Counted from the stretch's first letter, positions 24,520-35,854 are shown. The stretch is 64,000 bases of DNA from Ophioceras dolichostomum (GCA_003049485.1 PYST01000086.1:56416-120415), one strand, 5' to 3'. Notes: generated from the sequence alone by a model not told the origin. A program made the numbers and translations.

Positions 24520-25563
24520 ATGAACTCCGCCACCTCCTCTTCTTCTGGGGCCACATCTGACCGCCCACGGCTCCCCACTTCTCTACAAGAGGTTGCTGTG
24601 GCCAATCTCCCCCCGACCGCCTTCTACATCGCAGACTTCCTGACCGAGGAAGAGGAGAAGCACATTCTAGATAAAGTATGTCCTTATGCCGTACGTGCGG
24701 ATTAGAGGCCGGACTATAGATATGCGGTGTCCGTTCAACTGCCAGGTTGTGTTTGCCGACGACCACCCAGGCCACAAACTTGGACACCCACCTACCTCGT
24801 CTGCTACCTACTACCTAAGCCCCCTACCTAACACTTGCCGAATAGGTTGCTTCGGCTCCAAAACCAAGATGGAAGCAGCTCACCCACCGTAAGCTGCAGA
24901 CCTGGCCGTCCGATCTGGTCAAAGACACGCTGCTTGACTCGAAGCTGCCACCCTGGCTGGAGACGCCCGTCATCCCGCGACTGCTCTCCATTCCTGTATC
25001 GACCGCCGACCCCGCGCAACACCTTTTCAGTGACAGCCCTCACCAGAGGCCCAACCACGTCCTGATCAACGAATATCCCCCGGGAGTTGGCATCATGCCT
25101 CACAAGGTGGGTCGTCGTAAACATCGGGCCGTTTGAGAGAGGTGCCATGACCATGGGAGGCTCATACCCTTCTTGTTTATTTATCTGCCTTATCTAGGAT
25201 GGGGCGGCATATCACCCAGTCGTCTGCACCGTCAGCCTCGGGGCCAGTCTGTGCCTCAATATCTACAAGAGTAAGGATGACGGCGCCGTGGAGAAAGACC
25301 CGACCTGGCGAATACTGCAAGAGCCCCGAAGCCTCCTGATCACCACCCAGGACCTGTACACCGAGTACCTCCACGGCATCGCCGATATCGACGAGGATGT
25401 GGACCTTTCCGAGGACACTGTCGCCAACTGGACGCTTCTCCGTTCGCCGGCAGACTTCGAGGGAGGCCGTAACCAGCGGCAGATCAGGACAAGCTTGACT
25501 TTTCGCGATGTTATGAAGGTGTCCAAACTCGGCAATAAGCTCGGCATGCTGGCGAAGCGATGA
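24520..25563 (+). CDS. ALKBH6-like 2-oxoglutarate/Fe(II) dioxygenase
   Basis: AlkB-family dioxygenase of the ALKBH6 type. AlkB enzymes oxidatively demethylate nucleic acids; the physiological substrate of fungal members is uncertain. Three exons: 24520-24675, 24846-25106, 25198-25563, all phase 0 (donors GTATGT and GTGGGT; acceptors ATAG and CTAG), giving 260 residues. The N-terminus has YIADFLTEEEEKHIL, then PKPRWKQLTHRKLQTWP, NHVLINEYPPGVGIMPHKDG carrying the iron-binding H-x-D, and VCTVSLGASLCLNIY. A candidate distal His is in YTEYLHGI, and RTSLTFRDV supplies the arginine for 2-oxoglutarate. Intron 2 falls inside the H-x-D motif. The gene converges on DFG10, with 128 nt between the stop codons. 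Confidence 0.93.
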
Positions 25564-25691
25564 GCCATTGAGCCATGCGGGACGAGAAAGAGACGGTCTG
25601 TGAGGTGAGGCCCTAGGGCCCTGGGGCCTGCCTCTCGTACGGGCGTGCCACCTGCTGCTGCCCCTCTTCGTCGTCCGCTGGTGGTTTCTAA

Positions 25692-26769
25692 CTAATACAC
25701 CAAGGGCAACATGGTGCTTCGTGACGCGAGCTTCTCTGCGCCGAACTTCTGTTCGTACCACTTTCGCGTCCCGTGCGCCGTCACTCCGAGGTTTGTCGCT
25801 GCAAAAATCATCCCGCACAACACGGTGCGACTGACGAGCTGGCCATCGGAGGCTGCCACGAATGAGAGCCCCAAGTAGAGCAGGCATTCACAGGTGTAGT
25901 GGGGGCAAATGATATAGTGGAAGAGTCCCTCTGTGGGCAGCGAGTACTTCTTGAGGCTCGCTAGATGCCTATGGCACCTGTTTTGCGCCACGGATCCAAC
26001 GAAAAACATCACTATTCCCAGAACTCTCCCTGCAGAGGGAGTCATGTGCACTCCCGAGACCTGATGCCGGTGACTGAGGATAGATTCTGGAAAGAGGCGG
26101 GAGGGGGGGAGAACAAAAGAGACGGTGTTGCCCGGGGCTGTTAGCAAAAAGGTCTAGATATCAAGAGCCTCAACGATTCGCAACGATTCGCAACGCTCCT
26201 CCGGAAAGGGTTGGACGAATTTTCGTACCTGATCCTTCAACCCAAATAGACACGCTCACACAGGGGTAAAAAATCATTCCCATCAACCAATGAATCACCC
26301 ACATGGTGGATTTTGACGGCCGGGCGACAAAACGCTGTTCGTAGAGCCGCCTAGAGCCTTGGATGACCATCAGAAACCAGGCCACGGCCACCGCTTGCAA
26401 GTTCTGCACATGGACTGATGGCCGGCCCTCTGCCTGGCGTGAAGCGATGTAGCGAAGGACACGCCCGTCCACTGCATACTGGTACGCCCAGAAAAAGGAG
26501 CATAAGAGAGAGGTCGCGTAGAAGCTCCCAAACCACGAGTGTGGGATTTGGGTCCGCGAGGTAATCCACGAGACGAACTTCTCAAGCGAGCATTCCTCCC
26601 GGATTTTCTGCTTCTCTTCCTCCGCAGCCCTCGCGCCGTACTGCAGCATGAGACGGCCGGGTGCAGCTGGAAGCACTGCGACCGAGACCGTGACTATGCT
26701 GCCGAGGATAAAGCATGACTGGCACCACTCGGCTGGCGTGAGTGAAGGAATTAATGTGAAAATGTCCAT
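25692..26769 (-). CDS. DFG10: Polyprenol reductase (DFG10/SRD5A3 family)
   Basis: Multi-pass ER membrane protein of the steroid 5-alpha-reductase superfamily. This branch acts in the conversion of polyprenol to dolichol, the lipid carrier for N-glycosylation. Two exons, 26769-26229 and 26086-25692, with intron 26228-26087 (donor GTACGA, acceptor CCAG, phase 1), giving 311 residues. The ATG at 26769 (MDIFTLIPSLTPAEWC) is the first in frame. Family marks are PHSWFGSFYATSLL, QGSRRLYEQRFV, QNRCHRHLASLKKYSLPTEG, HYIICPHYTCECLLYLGL and the C-terminal RKWYEQKFG followed by LPLVY. Several hydrophobic segments fit five to six transmembrane helices. Shares its upstream region with the IAH1-type gene. 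Confidence 0.92.
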
Positions 26770-27071
26770 CTTGGACCCGGAGACGTGAGGCTCGAAGCAC
26801 CCGAGGTGCGGCAAGGAGAGGTAAGTTTGTGGTGTGCCGGGAGGGAGGCGAACCAAATCTCGTGGTTGGGGAGGGGTCTAGCTGCTGCACGGCGCTGCGG
26901 CCCACTCAAACTCGATCTCGTCGCCTGGAAACAACTGGAAGTTGCCGTCTGGCAAAAACGTCTCCCATCAAGTGATTCACCATTGACGCAGAACACACCG
27001 CCCTAGACTCATCGTCACAACACGCAAAATACGTCGTATGGCCCGGCTGGATTCAGCCTCTAGATTATGCA

Positions 27072-27210
27072 CCCCCCCCCCCCCCCCCCCCCCCCCACCA
27101 CCACGCCCACCCCCCCCCCACCCCCTCCGCCCCCGCCCGTGTCGGCCGGCCCCCCCACCCTCCGATGTCGCCGCCGCCGCCACTCCTCCTTCCGCTTCTC
27201 CCCCCCCTCN
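27072..27210. other. poly-C run and C-skewed degraded repeat, probable sequencing artefact
   Basis: Twenty-five Cs at 27072-27096, then very C-rich sequence ending in an N at 27210. Bases 27121-27170 match 63951-64000 without gaps at 41 of 50 positions, and the 30 bases before match at about 22 of 30. Most differences are a change to C in this copy. On the minus strand this is a read decaying into poly-G, the signature of two-colour sequencing dropout. It may not be real sequence here. Confidence 0.65.
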
Positions 27211-27618
27211 TGGCCAAGCACTAATTCCAAGCACCCCCCCTCATCACATTCTTTAAGCTGCCCTGGAAGGCCACATCCTCCTTTCCGCGTTCCTGGAGGC
27301 TGGTGCGACAGACAACGCCCGAACAAAGAGAGCTTCCGGAGCAAAGCGTCTGGAATCCTGTACGATGTTACCTCGTTTCTCAATGCACTCAAGCACTCAA
27401 GCAACTCACGGAGATGCCGAACGTCCGGTCTGGGAACGGTCTTTTGTCCCAGGCGAGCAGACCTGCCCCGCCGTCTCCCATCCACGGCTTCTTTATATGA
27501 ACGGGATCTTTACCCACATGCCAGATATCCAGCCGGCCGAAACCTTGTGAATCACCCCCAACCTCTACTTGTTGGCTCGTTAGTTCGTGAGTCAGTTCAT
27601 CATCCTGTCGAGTTCGAT

Positions 27619-27626
27619 TATAAATA
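27619..27626 (+). promoter_or_regulatory. TATA box of IAH1-type gene
   Basis: TATAAATA, 136 nt upstream of the proposed ATG at 27762 and in the right orientation. No stronger TATA match is seen nearby. Confidence 0.5.
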
Positions 27627-27761
27627 CCAGACCACCTGCACCGACTGCTTCGGGCAGGCCAGAGAAGTCATCAACGGCCTGACAGCTACTAAGGCCGCTC
27701 ATTGTGCAAGCGTCGCTGGGCGCTTTTAGACGCAGTAAGGAGTAGGATAAGTCAACGCGTA

Positions 27762-28799
27762 ATGGCTGTAAGGTCCCAGGCATCCATATCGTACCTGAGA
27801 GAGCCCAACCGAGTCAACCGTCGCTAACTGCACCTTGTCACAATGAAAGGCGTCATACCCGCAGGTGGTTCTATTTGGGGACTCTCTCCTGCAAGGGGCC
27901 GCTGATACGAATGATGGCTTCAGTTTTGAGGCTGCATTACAATCGCGTCTGTACACCCAGCCAAGCTCTTGTGACGACACGCACCAGAGACTCGCCTCTG
28001 AAATCAGAGCTGACAATATGCCCTCCATCTCGTCCCGATCACCTTAGACCTCATCCGTCGCTATGATATCATCAACAGGGGCTTCTCCGGGTACAACAGC
28101 TCACAAGCGCTTAGGATTCTCCCGGATGTCTTCCCCGCGCCAACTTCGGGCACAAGCCCAAAGCTTGAGTATCTGGTGAGTTCAGATATCCAGATCGAGT
28201 GCGACCCAGGGGACGACTGTTTCCTCTGCCGGCATCGAGCGTGTCGCTTACCGGTCCTTAAAAAGATCGTGCTGCTAGGTGCCAACGACGCCGCCCTCGA
28301 GCTACCAGTCGACAGCCAGCACGTCGACATAGACCGGTTCACAGCGAACATAAAGAACATCGTCACACACCCGCACATCACAGCCCACAAGCCCAAGATC
28401 CTCCTCGTGACGCCGCCGCCGCTAGATGAGAATCGCGCACCATTCGGGGCGCGGAAGGCGAAAATCAGCGCCTCGTACTCCGAGGCCGTGCGCAAGGTCG
28501 CGGCCGAAGTCGAGAAGGAGGGCACGGCGTCGGTCGTTCTGGTGGACCTATGGAAGGCACTCATGGATAAGGCCGTGTCCGAGACGCCCGGATTCGTCGC
28601 CGGTCCCGGCCGGCTGCTCGGAGACCCGAGTTGCGGCCCGAGCGGCTACCTCGAGACCCTGCTGTCTGACGGGTTGCACCTGGCAAGCAAGGGATACATG
28701 ATCTTCTTCGACATAGTGGTTCCACACATCAAGCCTGATCAGACGGACAATGGCTGGGTGTACCCGGAGTGGAGGAAAGCTCCGTGGCTCGACAGCTAA
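27762..28799 (+). CDS. iah1: Isoamyl-acetate-hydrolysing esterase (IAH1-type SGNH/GDSL hydrolase)
   Basis: SGNH-fold esterase that hydrolyses short acyl esters, probably cytosolic. Proposed exons are 27762-27767, 27865-27946, 28048-28175 and 28266-28799, giving 249 residues with consistent phases. Block I is VVLFGDSLLQ (catalytic Ser). The split codon C|AC restores ALQSHLIRRYD, then NRGFSGYNSSQAL, block III IVLLGANDAALEL, KILLVTPPPLDE, and the Asp/His pair in SDGLHLASKGY. The last three exons are secure. The first, only ATGGCT before donor GTAAGG, is chosen because no longer in-frame start fits; the true N-terminus could differ. The donor of exon 2, GTCTGT, is weak, but it is the only one I found that gives the family sequence. 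Confidence 0.87.
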
Positions 28800-30710
28800 A
28801 TCGCAACCGGTTAGCGGTAGGCTCCTGGAGGTATTAACTAGGATACAGGAAGCTGGGAAGGTCTGGTCTGATGTCATCACAGCACCACCACCAGGACAAA
28901 AAGCATAGATAGGAGCATCACGAACCCCCCACCACAAACACTTATAAGTGCTCTCTCCCGATTTTGATTTTTTTTGCGAACTGATGCGTCTGGTCTTTAC
29001 AATATGACGCACACGGTAAATGCATTTCTTTATTTAGGAATTGTTCCAGAGATGAAATGTTCCAGAGGCACAGTCCGTACGAACTAACTTCAAATTGAAA
29101 GATCCACCGTGACGGTAGCGGTGGGCGAGGTCGCGGACGAGGGTGATGTGCGCTCAGGGATCCAGGTACGAGTTAAATCAGGCACTACCACAGACGGGTG
29201 CAGGCTGTACAGTGCAGTGCGCCCGGTAGTGCGGTGCGGCCTGCAGCGTTCACTGTGGTGCGGGCGCGGGCAGTGGTCGGGAATGAGCAAAAGGAACGCA
29301 ACGTCGAGTCCAGATTTGCCTCCGTGAATCCACCATGAACCATTTGATCCTCACACAACAGGAACACGCCGTACACAGAAAAAGCCAAATCTGCTTTATT
29401 CCTCGTATGTCCTTCGCACGATTCCCAGGCCCCTTCCTCTTCTGACATCGACGCCACACCTCTGCTCTGGAAAAACGTTGAGGAGAACACAAATCGAACC
29501 CCTGTTTCCATCCGTCCCTCGCACATTCAGAAATATCCTTGGCCGACTTTTTGCAACCCCATCCATCTATTCCAAGTCGTTTGGGTCCCAACCACGGACG
29601 ACCGAGACGCCCTGACGAGTGCTATTCGGGCAGAATTGAGATATTTCGTCTACTATCTGCTGGCGATTCCCTCAAGTCCTGGCCAGAAGCCATTGCCCGG
29701 CGGAAACACTGTCACCAATCCCTCGCCAAACCCCGGCACATCCCTACCGCCTACCACCTCTCCATAGGTACTCGAACTTGTAGACCCAACAGCACACCTA
29801 CTCCTACGGAGGTAAGCTCAACCCAGGGCAGCGGCCTCAGCACCTTCCTTAACGCCTCCAGAGACGGTGGTACCTGGTGCCTCGACTTTCTCGACCGGCA
29901 ACGTTACGAGCGACGACGACTTTCCGCGCCGAAATCCGCCTAGAACCGCCGAATTCCCAGTGCCGCCATAGTGCCGCTCTTGTGCCGCTCTGTTGACCAG
30001 ACACCCATCAGGACTCTCGTTATCTGCTCGCCTTTTTGCATCCTCGAGGCTCGTTTGAACAATTTCATTAGCCCGATCCGAGAATATCCTGCAAAGTTGT
30101 CCGTGTTTGCAACCTTTCGGCCACCGTCACCTCCACCTCGAGTCTCTCGAGTCGGCGCCGCTGCTATTGGGTCCTCCTCTCTCGAAAATCCTTGCCCGCA
30201 ATTTGGCCTAGCGGACGACTGCCAGCCGGCATATAGTCTACCCAGGTTCACGATCTACGAAACTGCCTGACAAGAGCGTGTGTGGGGCCGCCGAGAGACC
30301 GACAAGGCGGTCTTCGCGTGCGATGCGGGGGGCCCCGGACCACTTGAAGATCTGAAAACGAACTTCAGGACTGGAGCCCGCTGGAGACTATCGCACGTGG
30401 GACGTTCCGCCGTGGGGATATATCCTCGTGGGCAAGCAGGTCCTCGCTATAGCCGCAGACCGAAGTGCGTGAACGAGTTCTCGAATCCGGACCGAATCTC
30501 TACATACGGGTCCATCCTCTCCTCCTCCCTCCCACCCCGAGCCAGGCTCTCGCACACTCTGTCGCCGTCCCTCGCCTCGCTGTTAGCTGCTCCTCCCGAA
30601 TCTCTCTTGCGTGCTCGCTCCAAGTCTGCCAAGTCGGCCAAGTCTACCTTTGGCCCAAACCCAAGAGCAGCTGAAATCCGGTTCCCTCCCTCACGCCTCG
30701 CGGCCCGGGC
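28800..30710. other. spacer between IAH1-type gene and the 723-residue protein gene
   Basis: 3' flank of the esterase gene and a long upstream region of the next gene, which is CT-rich near 30520-30610. Open frames are present but none is recognisable. Confidence 0.6.
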
Positions 30711-33034
30711 ATGGATCCACGCTTTACGGCTACCCGGGACGATATTCTATACAATGTCCAGATGGACGTGAAGCAACTTCAAGTCACACAGCACAACCAC
30801 TCCGAGAGAATTCTTCGAGTCGAGAAGCGCCTGGCGGAGGATGCCGCGCTGAAGTCGGTCTGGGGCGGTTCGCCGTTTCCGAGTGCCCTGAGCGGCACTC
30901 CCCAGCATGGTGAGTTGACCTTGCCTATTTATTGATACCCGCGTGTGCATTTGTCCATATATATATAGTAAAACATCGGTCCCCTCTTCTCCGACAACCT
31001 CAACCTCAGTCTTCCTCCATTTAGATCAAAACCGAGTTACACTGACTTATTCCTTGTCCAGGCCCCGTCCAAATACCACACAACGACGTGTTCGACGAGT
31101 TCGAGGAGCATGGCCACAATTTGCTCGGCTCGCTGCGCCTTGAAGCCGAGGAAGAGCCTGCTCGGCGGGGGGCGGCCTCGCGGGCGAATAGCGTTCGCTT
31201 CGACGAGAGCGCCCTACAGGGCTCCAACTGGAACCAGCAGACCACACGACACTCGGTCGAGTTCGCTCCCACTCGGCCTAGCAGCGGCTTCGGCATGATG
31301 GAGCGCTCCCTCTCTCACAAGTCTGACGGCCGCCACAGCTCGGCTGGCCACTCAGTCCACTCGGTGCATTCGGTCCACTCGATAGCATCAGGCCGTGGAA
31401 GCAGTCTCGGCCTCGACACGCACTTCATGATCGGGGGCCGCGAGGACGACTCACCCCTGGACATCCCCGAGCCCCCGCCCGGCCTGTTCGTCCTAGGCTC
31501 CGTTCCCGCCATCGTGCGGTGCTGGCTCACTGAGGATTTCGCGCACAACACCTTGTTGTATGCCGACGTCTGCTCGGGAGCGCAACGGTCTACTCTGGAG
31601 TTCTCCCTAGTGAAGGAGCTAGGCTTGGTTGGCGATGTCCATAAGGGGGCTGACGGCATGAATCGCCTCAACTTGACAGTCTATCTCGCTGAGGCGATCG
31701 TCAGCCAGTCGAACGCGAGATCGCCGGCTCCGACACCTCAGATCCCGAGCATGGCAGTCAATTTCGAGATCGTGGGTGCGGACCAGCCAGAGACTCCCGA
31801 GTCCAAGAAGACCATCCGCATCTTCATCGGCACGGATGCGCTGCGCGCACACAGCGCGGATCTGCTCTTCTCCCAGAACTTGATGACTCTCTACAACGGG
31901 GACCGGGACAAACTCTCGGTTCCATTTGTGCGGCCCGAGGACGATTCACTCTTCCGGTTCCTGGCCACGACAAACATCATCCCGGAGAAACCCAAGCTGA
32001 ACGCCTCGGCTCCCGAGTTCGTTCTAGGCGACTCCAAGCCGGCCGGCTCGGTCACATCCTTGGTGGGCATCGGCAAGGAGGGCAAGAAGGAGCCCGCGAC
32101 AAATCTGGATTCGTCGCTGGGCGCCGAGCTGTCGCCGTTCACTCTGCCTCCTGACCACACCATTGCGAAACTCACAGGCTACAGTACACACTCAGAGAGT
32201 GGCGCCGAGAACGAGAGAACCACCAAAGATGCAGTGGCCCTCAATAACGGAAACAGCAGCAGCGAGGTTGCGGGCGGCAAGGAGAATACCATCTCGAACG
32301 CCAAAGCTCCGGCGACGCCCACAGCAGCAACTGCTCCAGCTCCAGCTCCAGCTCCAGCATCAGCCCAAGCGCCAAACCCAGCGCCACTTTCCGAGAACGG
32401 GCGTCGCGACTCGAGCGGCATTTGGGGGTCCTGGCGCCAGACTGCGTCGGCCAACGGCACCGAGGGCGGTCTGCGCTCCGAGAACGGGTTGAGTGGGTAC
32501 CAGCCGGCCGGGCGCAGCCGCGGGATGAAGGTCCTGAAGTCGTCCAAGACGACCGGGCCCAACGCGGCGCGCACGGCCAGCTCGTCCTTTGAGCCAGCCC
32601 CTTCTTCGTCTTCCCGCAGCAGCGGAGAGCATCGCCGGAAGAGCCATGGCGGCGGCGGCGCCGGAGCTGGAGCCGGAGGCGGCGGAGGAGGAGGAGGCAA
32701 CACAAACGTCGTCGAAAACGGTGCAATTCCCGCGATGCCGTCTTCAGCTGGCGGCGCCTTCGGCCGCTGGGAGAAGAGGGCTGTCAGTAGCAGTGGGCCC
32801 AGTGGCGGCGGCGGCGGCGGTGGTGGTGGCGGCGGGGGAGCAGCAAGCTCAACAACCTCCAGCAAGGACGGAAAGGGTCAGGTACCGGCGCTTGCGGAGT
32901 CTCGGAGCTCGTCGACTCTTCCTCGCGCCGTCAACCCGGTCGGGAACGGCTCTGCGTTCTCTTGGATGAATCACGCGAACCAAGATCCCTCCTCCAAGCC
33001 CAAGACGCCTACTACCGCCGTCGCCGGAGAGTGA
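30711..33034 (+). CDS. Conserved fungal protein of unknown function, 723 residues
   Basis: Two exons, 30711-30909 and 31062-33034 (donor GTGAGT, acceptor CCAG, phase 1). It starts MDPRFTATRDDILYNVQ, and a short heptad-like segment at about 10-45 suggests a coiled coil. An acidic part (DVFDEFEEHGHNLLGSL) and a Ser/His-rich linker with VHS repeats follow. A folded region spans about 165-320: GLFVLGSVPAIVRCWL, LLYADVCSGAQRSTLEFSL and TIRIFIGTDALRAHSADLLF. The second half is low complexity, with Pro-Ala repeats and two poly-Gly runs, and is probably disordered. From memory, homologues in other Sordariomycetes sometimes carry the label ubiquitin carboxyl-terminal hydrolase 19; I see no Cys or His box of a USP protease, so I do not adopt it. 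The function is unknown. Confidence 0.8.
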
Positions 33035-34200
33035 AAACTGAAGGGGGAAAATAGAAACGTTCCAGAGACGATTACATGTCCTCCTCTCCCATCAGAAGGC
33101 TTGCTTGACCTCAGAGCGCCTCCTGACGCTTCACATCACCATGTCTATGTCTGCCCTAATCGAACCCGAGTGGTCGCGAGCAGTATCATACCTCCTCCTC
33201 CTCCCCCTTCTTGGTCGGTTCACCGTCACCGCCGCAATCGACGGCCTTGCAGGCAAGTTTGACACACAGCCTGTACTAGTAGTATTTCTTGAAATTCTTC
33301 TTGGGAGGAACCGGCAGGCAGGGAAGGAAGTGAAAGATCCACTCCCCCCCAATATTCTTCTACTTACCCATCCACAACAATCTTCCTTCTCTCTTCGTTC
33401 TTCTTTTTGGGGCCATCTTGACCTGCGTTGACCCCGCTGACTGCCGCCGCCGCTATCGGGCGGGGACGTGTGATCCTGTCCCGTCCCGTTGTCCCCTGGC
33501 TTAGCTTTTCCTCCTTCCTCCTTTCGAACCAGCTTTTATTTTTTACCTTGCTCTCTCGCCAGCTCGCAATCACTTTTGTCTTTTCTCTCCCTCTACCGGA
33601 TGAGAAAGAAAGCAAACCAACCCAACAGAAAATCACGTTATCGGAATCAATAATACAAAAAAAGAAAAAAAAGAATTATTCAATCCGATGATCGCCAAGA
33701 CATATCATTAGCAAGTTCCAACCAAAACTGCTACAGAAACGTATGAAGAACATGGCAGGATCTCTCACACCTCTCTCACCAACCCTCGTACAGTCAGTCC
33801 TAGTGACGCAATAAGTGAGACGGGGTGCAGCAGAACTAGAGAGGTACCGCGGGTAAAACAACAGGGTAAGGCGTAGGGGGTGTACATGGATGCGCATCTG
33901 TATAGGAAGAGAGTCTTACCGGCCTTCTTCCCACTTTCTGTCCTGGCTCACTACCGGGAAGGGGGAAAGGAGCGGTAAACAAGAGAAGCACCCACACCCA
34001 CCCTATCAAGTACCTAGGGAGGTGGGAAGATGGGTGGTGAAGACACCTACTAACTTTCATACAGAATGGTAGAAACACCCGCCGTAGTCTGTCCGGACCG
34101 AAACCTCCCCTTTCCCCCGCCCCCGGCTATCACGACACCGACATGGACGACGCCGAACATGCCTGCCTGCCTGCCTGCCCAGTTGCTAGCTTTCCTCTTT
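33035..34200. other. convergent spacer
   Basis: 3' flanks of two convergent genes. AT-rich with A-runs near 33655-33675. No gene is seen. Confidence 0.6.
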
Positions 34201-35297
34201 TCAAATCTTAGCCGGCACCAACGCCTGCAGCGCGGCCTTCGTCCCGCCCGACGACGCCTTGACCAGCCCGACGATGCTCCTGAACTCGGGCAGCGCCGCG
34301 TCGCCCATGACCTCGTACAGCCAGCTCTCGCTCGACGTGACGACCGCGCCCTCGGCGCGCAGCCTCGCCAGCGCGACCGGCACCTCCTCGCGGTTGCACG
34401 AGCTGACGCCGTCGACGAGCACGTACACCCTGTGGCCGTCGGCCAGGAGGTCCAGCGCCGTCTGCGTGACGCACACGTGCGACTCTATGCCCACTATCGC
34501 CACGCTTAGGGGGCCACCGGAGCCAGAATTCTCGGATGCGAGGCGGGATTTGACGAGCGGGGTGTGCATCGAGAACTTGGTCTTGTCGGAGTGCGTGCGC
34601 AGGAGGGGGCCGGCGGCGTCGAGGAGGGAGGCGATCTCGGGCACGGTGGCGCCGAGGCCGGCGCGGTTTTGCGTCGTGGCGTAGAGGGGGATGTTGAGCG
34701 TTAGGGAGGCACGGACGACTTTTTGGGTTGTGAGGACGCTGGTGGTGGTGGTGGTGCCCATCCATGGCTGCTGCTTAGCTTGCGTGGCTTGTGTGTAGTG
34801 ACTGAGCAGGTCTGTCTGATCTATCTGCTCTCATCTCTCTGGCCTTCCCCGCATACCTAGGTGGCTTCCTACCCAGGAATCTACCTTAGGTAGCTGGTAT
34901 ATGGAGGGGCGTTGACTGACTGAGAGAACCACTTACACTTTGTCAAACTCATGGATCGCATGGCGGAACTTCTCCTGAATATCGCAGATGCTGTCGGTCG
35001 GAGCACGTTAGATGAGTGAGTGAGTGAGAGCATAAGTGAGTGCATGAGTAAGTCATGGTGGCCCCTTGAAGGTTTGTGTTTGTTTTACAAACCCCCTCCG
35101 TGATGCAAGTAGAGCAGCATAAAAAGGCGGCACTCACAAGACCACGGGGTTATCTGTTGTCGTAGACGTTGAAGGGTTAGAAAATGTGGCAGTGGAAAAG
35201 AACAACCGAGGATGAGTGGATAGGTCGGGAGGAAATGCGAGTACAACAACGCACTTATACGACGAGTCGCAGTTGTGGCTGCAACTTTCGCAGCCAT
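34201..35297 (-). CDS. Isochorismatase-fold hydrolase (ISOC1/2-like)
   Basis: Cysteine hydrolase of the isochorismatase superfamily; substrates of the eukaryotic ISOC branch are unknown. Four exons: 35297-35261, 35153-35138, 34990-34937, 34738-34201, giving 214 residues. Exon 2 has only 16 nt (ATAACCCCGTGGTCTT) between CAACAG and GTGAGT, yet it supplies NPVVF, the first strand of the fold. Joined, the N-terminus reads MAAKVAATTATRHNPVVFIC and continues DIQEKFRHAIHEFDKVVL. Catalytic triad candidates are Asp in CDIQEKF, Lys in SDKTKFSM and Cys in GIESHVCVTQTALDL. TTQNRAGLG and YVLVDGVSSCN are family-like. The ATG-like start inside exon 3 (34761) should not be used: it would lose the Asp and the first strand. 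Confidence 0.92.
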
Positions 35298-35854
35298 CTC
35301 GGCGGACTGACTGGGCTTTGGGTTGGGCTGGTCTGGGAGAGTGACAATGGCTTTCACGCCTTCTTCTGGCCGATGATTTCTCGTGCAAAGTCGCCTAGTA
35401 GTAACTTTTCCAACTCTTCTCACTTCTCTCCCGAACAGTCGAGTTTTTCCAAGTCGAGGCTAACCGTAGCCAAGTCTGCTTGATATAGATAGTATGGGCG
35501 GGGTCTGGACCAAAGGGGTGGAATGTGGGGTTGAAGCTCCCCCTCGCGGGCAAGTCGGGTATCGGCAACCACATGGACCGGGGCCGGCCCGTACTAGATC
35601 TGTGGAACGGTACCAGCAGGACCGACTCCCGTCCGCATTCCGGCCCCTTTAGTACATCTGGACGGTACCGTCGAGATGCGAAAGGAATACTGGATATGTA
35701 TTGTCTTGCCTTCCTACAATGGTTCTTCTCCCTACCTTAGGTACCTTCAAGCCGGCTTTTGAGGCTAACGGGGTGTTTTCTGTCCCCCTCTTTCACTACT
35801 ATACCTACCGATGAGTAAGGGAGACATATAGACATACACACACACCTTTATCTC
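35298..35854. other. spacer between isochorismatase and zinc-finger genes
   Basis: Upstream region of the isochorismatase gene and 3' flank of the zinc-finger gene. No gene seen; a TACC/GGTA word lies near 35733-35747. Confidence 0.6.

Larger units (their letters stand above)
26770..27761. other. divergent promoter region, DFG10 / IAH1-type esterase
   Basis: About 1 kb between divergent genes. No coding exon is supported. It contains the anomalous poly-C and C-skewed stretch at 27072-27210, a single N at 27210, and a TATA box for the rightward gene. Confidence 0.6.

Noticed and set aside
29480..29500. TCGAACCCC resembling a reversed tRNA T-loop
   Set aside because: Flanking bases do not form a T-stem and no acceptor stem or A box is present. 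Other TCGAA sites in non-coding stretches failed the same test.
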